From contig NZ_MDCR01000131.1 of the NCBI RefSeq assembly GCF_001723055.1, positions 1-42,816 on the forward strand: 42,816 nucleotides of DNA, in the 5' to 3' direction. The stretch is from Streptomyces niveus (GTDB taxonomy: Bacteria > Actinomycetota > Actinomycetes > Streptomycetales > Streptomycetaceae). The notes under the pieces were generated by a model. The model made no database searches. It was not told the DNA's origin and worked only from the letters and a program-made list of their open reading frames with translations. The position numbers and the translations under genes were made by a program. Positions 35,001 to 40,108 of this stretch are shown piece after piece (positions within the stretch are counted from its first letter, which is position 1; every line of letters starts with the position of its first letter).

Positions 35001-35931
35001 GCTTCCCCATGTGAGCCTGCAGCCACAGGATCAGCTCGTCCAGGAACAGCACGATGCCGTCGTAACCGAGCATCTGGGCGTGCCGGGACACGACCGCGAG
35101 GCCGTTCTCCAGAGGCACGAAGGCCTCCTTGTCGCCACGCGCACCGGTGCCGTACGAGGCCATGGGTCCGGAGAGCAGCGCGGAGACCAGGGCATTGCGA
35201 TGCGGGTCACCGGCGGGTGCGTCGAAGGCACGGTCGAGGTCGGCGGTGGTCCAGGTGGCGGGCGATGCCACGCTCGCAGCCGCTTCGAGGCCACTGGTGT
35301 CGAGGTCGGTCGTGTCGAGGTCGTCCTCGTCATCCGCCCCGGCCACGGCTCCGCTCGGCGCGACGACCACATCGCCCGAGCCGAGCCATTGCGTGAACTT
35401 GTTGTCGTCCGCGAGGAACGCGCGCTGCTTGCGGGCATCCGCCAGCGCGGCGTCCGCGCGATAGACGGCGGGCGTCGGCTTGTCGAAGTGCAGCTTGCGT
35501 ACGGTCGCCACGTACCCGCCGAGCAACGCCGAGTCCAGGTCGGCTGAACCGACCAGGTGGTAGGGCACCATCAGGAACTTCTTCTGCCGCAGCCAGTCGT
35601 CGTGCGGGGCGATGACTTCCTGAAGCCGCTCCTTGCGGCGGGCAGCAGGGTGGTTGTTGAGCACCGCATGCAGCACGGTCAGGAAGTGGCTCTTACCGGC
35701 GCCGAACGATCCGTGCAGATACGCGGCATGCGAGTTGCCGGTGCGGGCGGCCGCCCCGACGAGACTGAGCGCCTGCTTGAACGCCTCCTGGAGCTGATCC
35801 GTGACGACGTACTCCGCCACCCGGGCGTCTGTCTCGGTGAAGCCTCCGGAGAGCTCCACCTTGAAGTCGCCGGCATGGACGTCTTCCTTGATGTCGATGA
35901 CATCCCGCAGGAAGAGATCGCTCGTGGGCAT
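32011..35931 (-). CDS. pglY: BREX type 2 ATPase PglY
   Basis: This 1306-residue protein has an N-terminal AAA-type NTPase with Walker A LHGSFGAGKSHFL (74-81) and a likely Walker B GIVLFLDELILWL. A long helical middle and a C-terminal Pro-rich linker follow, ending in a last domain (ALTDAIADVQDEIRSYAA). PglY is the type 2 counterpart of BrxC, a large ATPase that probably assembles the BREX complex on DNA. I chose ATG 35931 (MPTSDLFLRDVIDIKEDV), where the family begins; the frame stays open to 36396 but this runs across the divergent promoter and over the QatB-like gene. It starts the pglYZ-brxD-brxHI operon. Confidence 0.92.
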   Translation of the reverse strand: MPTSDLFLRDVIDIKEDVHAGDFKVELSGGFTETDARVAEYVVTDQLQEAFKQALSLVGAAARTGNSHAAYLHGSFGAGKSHFLTVLHAVLNNHPAARRKERLQEVIAPHDDWLRQKKFLMVPYHLVGSADLDSALLGGYVATVRKLHFDKPTPAVYRADAALADARKQRAFLADDNKFTQWLGSGDVVVAPSGAVAGADDEDDLDTTDLDTSGLEAAASVASPATWTTADLDRAFDAPAGDPHRNALVSALLSGPMASYGTGARGDKEAFVPLENGLAVVSRHAQMLGYDGIVLFLDELILWLQAHMGKQDFVRDQVQKLVKLIESGDSDRPVPIISFISRQRDLSQLIGSDVAGVEVQNLEQQVEYLAGRIDVVDLEDSNLIEIIKHRVLAPKPGMERARDEAFAAVESSKDEVRQVLLDAHGRTEASWDDFREVYPLSPAFLNVLVELAGALQRERTGLKLVQEALSRRRNDLKLGELIPLGDLWDVILDGTGEAFTARLRKEAETAKRFHARVVAYLLEKYGSADSPLFKGDERLIKTLLLAALAPNVPALARLTGERLAALNHGSIKVRLGSAGTAAAKRLKELQGEFGELRSEGSADPVFHLHLSDLDIEPLLDEVGSEDNPGKRRQWIKDKLWTELGIGDAQGFVSEREIVWRGTKRTAEFVFGNVCDPHLPDEQFRPMTEGNIRFVLDYPFDDKHFPSDDVRRIEKMKQEGKYARTVIWLPDFFSEQKSNQLGRLLKINYLLERDRLDDHTATKSEDERIQIRHQLKAQSENLTSQLIAVLQQLYGISKPDPGSIGAEVPDNQHVWSLEPRYSRPRPQAGLSFEQNLYALADGMFAALYPKHPDFDPALTRKPVTTRELKTALEWIGNAMKDGSRRAVVDRHHLAVVRKIVHPLGLGEVHDGPLNLLNDWRLKINQKAADAKAGPELAVEDIRRWIAELGFEGLEKNISSLIIATYALLDDRTWVHQTTPVPAPDLERIGPGYGLRAVELPSEEQFAAARTRAGAIFGVSAQPVLFARNVASLESDVRAVAAAHEAAVGGVRRSLDKHATDLGITGPDADRTRSMRAAADLIARLSRTSDGTSLVKELAAVSYDVTDRELSAAIKQAPEVLAALDDTNWPLLRSVRGFAERNDSVGDKADRLITALHDAVNDHELTRSLVPVLSRLQDESVALVTEAARLATVAQPPAAQPPVSGPGDISLTQHGRPVVPSGPPPQLGFDEPKPTAPSVASSVRGPSAPHVVDTKQFTSLESALTDAIADVQDEIRSYAAANPGVRIEIAWRPVPAEGHGAAGEEAAR

Positions 35932-36194
35932 CAGGGCTCTCGTTCCCTCATTCGGCTGCAGTCGGACCCCGCGTCTGCACACGGGGCAAGGTCCCATCCT
36001 GCCAGCCGAGCAGGGGTGCAGACCTGGGCAGGAGCCAATCTCCGCGACGACCTGACTACGGAGCGCACCCACCCGCTTCACCTTCGTCACCTTCCGTGAC
36101 AATTTGTTGAATATGGCCGAGTCGCGCCCTATCTGCATGTGCCACCCACTGCTGCACTGGAGCTGAGGGTGGCCGGATCGGGGGAGGCGGCGGC
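35932..36194. promoter_or_regulatory. Divergent promoter region, pglY operon / QatB-like operon
   Basis: These 263 bp lie between two divergent starts. A palindrome GTCAC-CTTCC-GTGAC (36086-36100) sits next to an AT-rich stretch (36101-36114), a plausible operator beside a promoter. GGGGGAGG just before 36195 is the ribosome-binding site for the QatB-like gene. Confidence 0.45.
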
Positions 36195-37037
36195 ATGGGT
36201 ACGTCCACACGCTGGGAAGGGCCGCGCTGGTCCGGCTTGAACAGCCGCCTCGCACGTTGGGACCCGGACCGGTCCGACCCTGAGGCGGCAGCCACCGCTG
36301 CGATAGACGCTCTCCAGGGCTCCTGCCGTGACGACCCGTCGGCGTTCGGTCTGCGGGACTCCGCGTGTGCAGCCGGTGCGCGGCTGGCCGACGCAATGGA
36401 GACCTTGGGGGCGGCCGGCCCGAGCGGCCTGCTGAACAAGGATCCAGTTCACGAGGACCTTGCGTCCGAGGAAGAGGGCGACCGACTCGACTGGCAGGAC
36501 CCGGCTGACGCGTTCGTCGCCGAACTCACCCGTCAGGTCGGCGGCGAGGGCAGCACGATGGTGGACGCGGCCTTACGTCGTGCCATCGCCGCGTCGGCCC
36601 AGCGGCTGCTCACCGCGCACCCCGAGACTCGTGAGTCCCTCACCGCTCCGGATGGGTCGAGCCAGGGCAGGGGCCTGGCAGGCGACCTGCTCTGCCTCCT
36701 CTACCAGTGGTTCTTCGCCGACCTTGTCACCGAATTCCTGCGTGCGGTCATCGCCGAGAAGATCAAACTCACGGTTCCCGTGCTCGAGGTCATCGACTCG
36801 GAGGGCAGGATCGCCGACGGCGTCGCGGAGCGGATCACTGCGCTGATCCCCAATCCCTGCGAGGAGGCCGAGGCACAGGCGGCGGAAGCCGCGAAGGCCG
36901 CCTTGTCCGTGAACGACGACTCGGCGGAAGCCGATGTCCCGCTCTCCGATGTAGCCAGGCGACTGGTCCCCGGCGTGGTCGGCAAGATCCTCGGCTTCGC
37001 CGTCGACGCCCTCGGCGAGGAGGAGGTCCCCGCATGA
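36195..37037 (+). CDS. QatB-like hypothetical protein
   Basis: This 280-residue protein starts MGTSTRWEGPRWSGL. QatB proteins of the QatABCD anti-phage system likewise begin with Met-Gly-Thr-Ser followed by a Gly/Pro/Trp-rich stretch, as far as I remember. The rest is mostly helical: DAFVAELTRQVGG, RAIAASAQRLL, a hydrophobic GDLLCLLYQWFFADLVTEFLRAVIAEKI around 155-185, and an Ala/Glu-rich end. The start is well supported by GGGGGAGG 6 bp upstream. Its stop overlaps the QueC-like gene (ATGA), so the two are a translational unit. Residue 127 is encoded by TTA (36573-36575), the codon read by the bldA tRNA. The QatB name rests on the N-terminus and neighbour; the function is unknown. Confidence 0.6.
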   Translation: MGTSTRWEGPRWSGLNSRLARWDPDRSDPEAAATAAIDALQGSCRDDPSAFGLRDSACAAGARLADAMETLGAAGPSGLLNKDPVHEDLASEEEGDRLDWQDPADAFVAELTRQVGGEGSTMVDAALRRAIAASAQRLLTAHPETRESLTAPDGSSQGRGLAGDLLCLLYQWFFADLVTEFLRAVIAEKIKLTVPVLEVIDSEGRIADGVAERITALIPNPCEEAEAQAAEAAKAALSVNDDSAEADVPLSDVARRLVPGVVGKILGFAVDALGEEEVPA

Positions 37038-38344
37038 CACTGGCTCCCGGTCCGCTGCACCTCTGGTGGCGCTCGTACGACACCGAGTCGCCCGAAGGAC
37101 GCGAGTGGCGCTCGATCGGCGCGAGCGGCATCCAGGAGCGCGAGGAACGCCTCACAGGCCACCACCTTCTGTACGGCCCGGTTCCCGCCTGGGCTGACGA
37201 TCTGCTACGCATTTCCCGCGCCGTCTTCTTGGCGGACAAGCTCGCCGACAGGAGCCACAGCGAGGACCGCTGGACCCGCCATTTCCACCTCTCGGTGCCC
37301 GTGTCGGATCCGGGCCTGTGGGCGCCCGCGGCTTCCGGCCCACTGCCCGCTCTGCTCCAGACGTTGACCGCTGACGTATGGGACGTGTCCCTCCGCCGGA
37401 TGCGGGCGACCCCGCAGCAGGTGTCCTTCCCGGTCGGTGAGGACTGGCAGGCCCAGGAGGTGGCCCTCTTCTCCGGCGGCCTGGACTCCTTGAGCTGGGC
37501 GGCGACTCGTGCCGCTGTGCCTGGTGAGGGGACGTTGCTTCTGGTGACGTACGCCGAGAAGAACGTCGAGGACGTACAGCGTGAGGCATGCGCTGCCGTG
37601 AAGGCGCTTGCCGAGCAGTCGGGCCGCCAACTGCGGCAGATCACCGTCGGTCAGACGTCTGGTGGTCGGGACGGCGCGGTGGTGGAACGCACCTCCCGTC
37701 CGCGTGGCCTGCTCTACGCGTCCACCGCGGTGCGTGTCGCGGCAGCCGACGGGGTCGCCAAGGTCCAGGTCCCGGAGAACGGCCAGCTCGCTCTCAACCC
37801 GCCCTTGAGTGCGGCGCGTTCTGCGGCTCTGTCCACCCGCTCCGTACACCCACGGACTCTCCATCTCCTGAATACGGTGATCGAATCCGTGGGTGGCCGG
37901 ATCAGGGTCGAGAATCCCCTGGCGCGACTCACAAAGGGCGACGTGTGCCGCGCGGCACTTGCGGCCGGCCTCTCTCGGGAGTCCCTGGAACACACCCTGA
38001 GCTGTGGCGCCCCGCCCCAGCGCCGCCGTGGCCGCCCCCATGTCAACTGCGGCACTTGCTATCCGTGCCTGCTGCGCCGGGCGGGCCTGCTCAGCGCCGC
38101 GGGCTCGGACGCCACCCCGTACGAGACTGCCCCATGGCTACCCGGCCTCAGCGATGACCGGATCCGGCACTGGCTCGCGCTCCAGGGCTGGTTGGCCCGG
38201 GAGTACTCCGCTCTCGACCTGATCGGTGACCTGCCGCTGCCTCCGGGGAGCCGAACGGGAGAGTGGCTGAGCGTCGTGGAGCGGGGGCGGGTTGAGCTGC
38301 GCGCGCTGGTCGAGTCGGCGTCAGGGGTGAGGGACGTGGCGTGA
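37034..38344 (+). CDS. QueC-like (QatC-like) ATP-dependent enzyme
   Basis: This 436-residue protein has about 140 extra N-terminal residues before a QueC-like core. The PP-loop reads VALFSGGLDSLSW (SGGLDS at 147-152). The C-terminal metal site has the cysteines of SCGAP and NCGTCYPCLLRRAGL, spaced like the zinc site of QueC. QueC makes preQ0 from 7-carboxy-7-deazaguanine with ATP. QueC relatives in QatABCD and type IV CBASS serve defense, and Cap9-type enzymes are reported to attach a deazaguanine to a partner's N-terminal Gly. The partner here begins Met-Gly. No queD, queE or folE is nearby, so a queuosine pathway is unlikely. Its 3' end overlaps the convergent HATPase gene by 24 bp. Confidence 0.8.
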   Translation: MTLAPGPLHLWWRSYDTESPEGREWRSIGASGIQEREERLTGHHLLYGPVPAWADDLLRISRAVFLADKLADRSHSEDRWTRHFHLSVPVSDPGLWAPAASGPLPALLQTLTADVWDVSLRRMRATPQQVSFPVGEDWQAQEVALFSGGLDSLSWAATRAAVPGEGTLLLVTYAEKNVEDVQREACAAVKALAEQSGRQLRQITVGQTSGGRDGAVVERTSRPRGLLYASTAVRVAAADGVAKVQVPENGQLALNPPLSAARSAALSTRSVHPRTLHLLNTVIESVGGRIRVENPLARLTKGDVCRAALAAGLSRESLEHTLSCGAPPQRRRGRPHVNCGTCYPCLLRRAGLLSAAGSDATPYETAPWLPGLSDDRIRHWLALQGWLAREYSALDLIGDLPLPPGSRTGEWLSVVERGRVELRALVESASGVRDVA

Positions 38345-38830
38345 GGTGTGTGTTGCGGTCTCGCCCTGGGCGGGCAGGTCGGGGGAACCGGTCAAGTGGG
38401 CTGCTGTAAGCGACACTTCGGCCCAGATGGTCTTGCCGATACTCCGCTCGGTGATCCCCCACGCCTGGGACAGTTCCTGCACGAGTAGTAGGCCGCGCCC
38501 GGACTCGGACTCGGCTGACGGGGGCTCGGCCTGTCCGGGCGTGGGTGGCTGTCGTTCGGTGCGGGTGTCGGTGACTTCGATGCGGAGGGCGTCGGGGCTG
38601 AGCTGGAGACGTAGTTGGAAATCCCGCCCTGGTACGTGACCGTGGGTGACGGCGTTGGCGGCCAGCTCGGCGACGACGTGAGCGACGGTGTCGGATACGT
38701 CGCTGCCGTACAGGATTCCCCATGCGTCGAGTTGATGGAGCGCCAGCTGCCGGGCAAGGCGGGCGCCGCGCCGGGTAGCCGAGAGGCGTTTCGTGAAGTC
38801 ACATACGAGGGTGGAGATTTCGGCGTTCAT
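38321..38830 (-). CDS. HATPase-domain anti-sigma-like regulatory protein
   Basis: This 169-residue protein is an RsbW/SpoIIAB-type ATP-binding protein. The N box is AELAANAVTHG, the G1 box is EVTDTR, and the G2 box is SESGRGLLLVQELS, followed by GKTIWAEV. The fold spans about residues 15-145. Streptomyces has dozens of these; many sit beside a DUF5753/XRE gene and a DUF397 gene, as here, and are thought to regulate development or secondary metabolism. It is divergent from the XRE gene and convergent, with a 24-bp overlap, to the QueC-like gene. A link to the defense genes is not shown. Confidence 0.88.
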   Translation of the reverse strand: MNAEISTLVCDFTKRLSATRRGARLARQLALHQLDAWGILYGSDVSDTVAHVVAELAANAVTHGHVPGRDFQLRLQLSPDALRIEVTDTRTERQPPTPGQAEPPSAESESGRGLLLVQELSQAWGITERSIGKTIWAEVSLTAAHLTGSPDLPAQGETATHTSRHVPHP

Positions 38831-38991
38831 GTGACAGAGCGTGTCTGATCGACTCTACGCTGAACAGTAGCGATGTCGGTACGCAGCGTGATCTGTCCGG
38901 GCGAGGTGACCGCATGTCCGGGTTGCCGGGCGTGACATGAGCGATGCGGACCTCGTTGGGTACGGGCAGGCGGGCGTCGGAGGTGGCGGAC

Positions 38992-39852
38992 ATGACGGTC
39001 GGGGCGGGTCAGTCGAGCAGCGGAACCGAGGACCAGGACTGGGAGGGAGACGAGAGTGCGGCGGACCTTCTGAAGACGGTTGGCAAGCAGGTCAAGCTGT
39101 GGCGCGAGCGGGCGGGCTTGACGCAGGCCGAGCTGGGTACGGCCATCGGGTACAGCGAGGAACAGGTGTCGTCGGTTGAGCGGGGGCGCCGGGTTCCGAA
39201 GCCGGAGTTCCTGGACGCGGCGGATGAAGTTCTGGGCGCGGGTGGGATGTTGGCGACGTTCAAGGAGGATGTGGAGCGGGCTCGGTATCCGAAGAAGGTT
39301 CGGGATCTCGCCAAGTTGGAGGCTGCGGCCGTCGAGATCGGGGCGTACAGCAACCACAACATCCAGGGGCTGCTTCAGACTGAGGACTACACGCGAGCGC
39401 TGTTCCGCATGCGTCGGCCGTTGCTCGACGAGGAGACGATCGAACGCGAGGTCGCTGCGCGCATGGCGCGACAGGAGATCTTCTCTCGCTGGCCTTCCCC
39501 GATCCTGAGCTTCGTCCAGGAAGAGGTCACGCTACGGCGCCCGCTCGGCGGCAAAATGGTGTGGCGACGGCAGCTGGAACGCATCCTGGAGGTCGGCCAG
39601 TTGCGCAATGTGGAGATCCAGGTGATGCCTACGGATCGTGAGGATCATGCGGGGATGGGTGGGCAGCTGATGCTGCTGACCCCTAAGAACGGCCCCAAAG
39701 TTGTACACACCGAGGCAGCGCTCTCCAGCCGCGTAATCACTGATCAGAGGGACGTGCGTACGCTGGAAGCTCGCTATGGAATCATCCGGGCACAGGCTCT
39801 CACCCCACGGGAGTCGCTGGCGTTCATCGAGAAAGCCCTGGGAGAGACATGA
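38992..39852 (+). CDS. XRE-family regulator with DUF5753 domain
   Basis: This 286-residue protein has an N-terminal helix-turn-helix (about 25-80, GKQVKLWRERAGLTQAELGTAIGYSEEQVSSVERGRR) and a C-terminal DUF5753 domain (about 95-280, with NIQGLLQTEDYTRALF, RQEIF and RVITDQRDVRTLEARYGIIRAQALTPRESLAFIEKAL). I chose ATG 38992 because GGAGG precedes it; an in-frame ATG at 38944 also exists. Its stop overlaps the DUF397 gene (ATGA). In Streptomyces such pairs (WhiJ/AbaA type) act together, with the DUF397 protein modulating the regulator. Its targets are unknown and may include its own divergent promoter. Confidence 0.9.
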   Translation: MTVGAGQSSSGTEDQDWEGDESAADLLKTVGKQVKLWRERAGLTQAELGTAIGYSEEQVSSVERGRRVPKPEFLDAADEVLGAGGMLATFKEDVERARYPKKVRDLAKLEAAAVEIGAYSNHNIQGLLQTEDYTRALFRMRRPLLDEETIEREVAARMARQEIFSRWPSPILSFVQEEVTLRRPLGGKMVWRRQLERILEVGQLRNVEIQVMPTDREDHAGMGGQLMLLTPKNGPKVVHTEAALSSRVITDQRDVRTLEARYGIIRAQALTPRESLAFIEKALGET

Positions 39853-40058
39853 CCATCAAACCCTCTGCCGACAGCGCCGCCGAACTGGAGTGGCTCAAGA
39901 GCAGCTACAGCAGCAACGACGGGCCGGAATGCGTCGAGGTCGCAGCCTCTGCGAGCGCTGTCCACGTCCGGGACTCGAAGGACCTGCAGGGCCCGCAACT
40001 CGCCTTCGGCCAGGCCGAGTGGTCGGCTTTCATCCCGTACGCAGCCAACGGCGGCTGA
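39849..40058 (+). CDS. DUF397 small protein
   Basis: This 69-residue protein has the full DUF397 pattern: WLKSSYSSNDGPECVEVA, VHVRDSKDLQGPQLAF and EWSAFI. It is coupled by ATGA to the DUF5753 regulator, the standard arrangement, and probably acts as its partner. It converges on pglX with a terminator hairpin between. Confidence 0.93.
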   Translation: MTIKPSADSAAELEWLKSSYSSNDGPECVEVAASASAVHVRDSKDLQGPQLAFGQAEWSAFIPYAANGG

Positions 40059-40062
40059 TGTA

Positions 40063-40099
40063 GCGGAGGTGGCCCCGGACGAACCACGGCCACCTCTGC
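40063..40099. terminator. Bidirectional hairpin between DUF397 gene and pglX
   Basis: GCGGAGGTGGCC (40063-40074) pairs with GGCCACCTCTGC (40088-40099), with one non-Watson-Crick pair and a 13-nt loop, in the 50-bp gap between two convergent stops. Confidence 0.75.
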
Positions 40100-40108
40100 A
40101 TTGAACTC

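Noticed and set aside
32041..35547. Plus-strand open frame of 1168 codons opposite pglY
   Set aside because: It has no recognisable domain, and its composition is that of a mirrored GC-rich gene. pglY on the minus strand has Walker A and the family N-terminus.
37034..38344. QueC of queuosine or 7-deazaguanine DNA modification
   Set aside because: There are no queD, queE, folE, dpdA or tgt-like genes in the window, and the protein has a long extra N-terminal region plus a coupled QatB-like partner.
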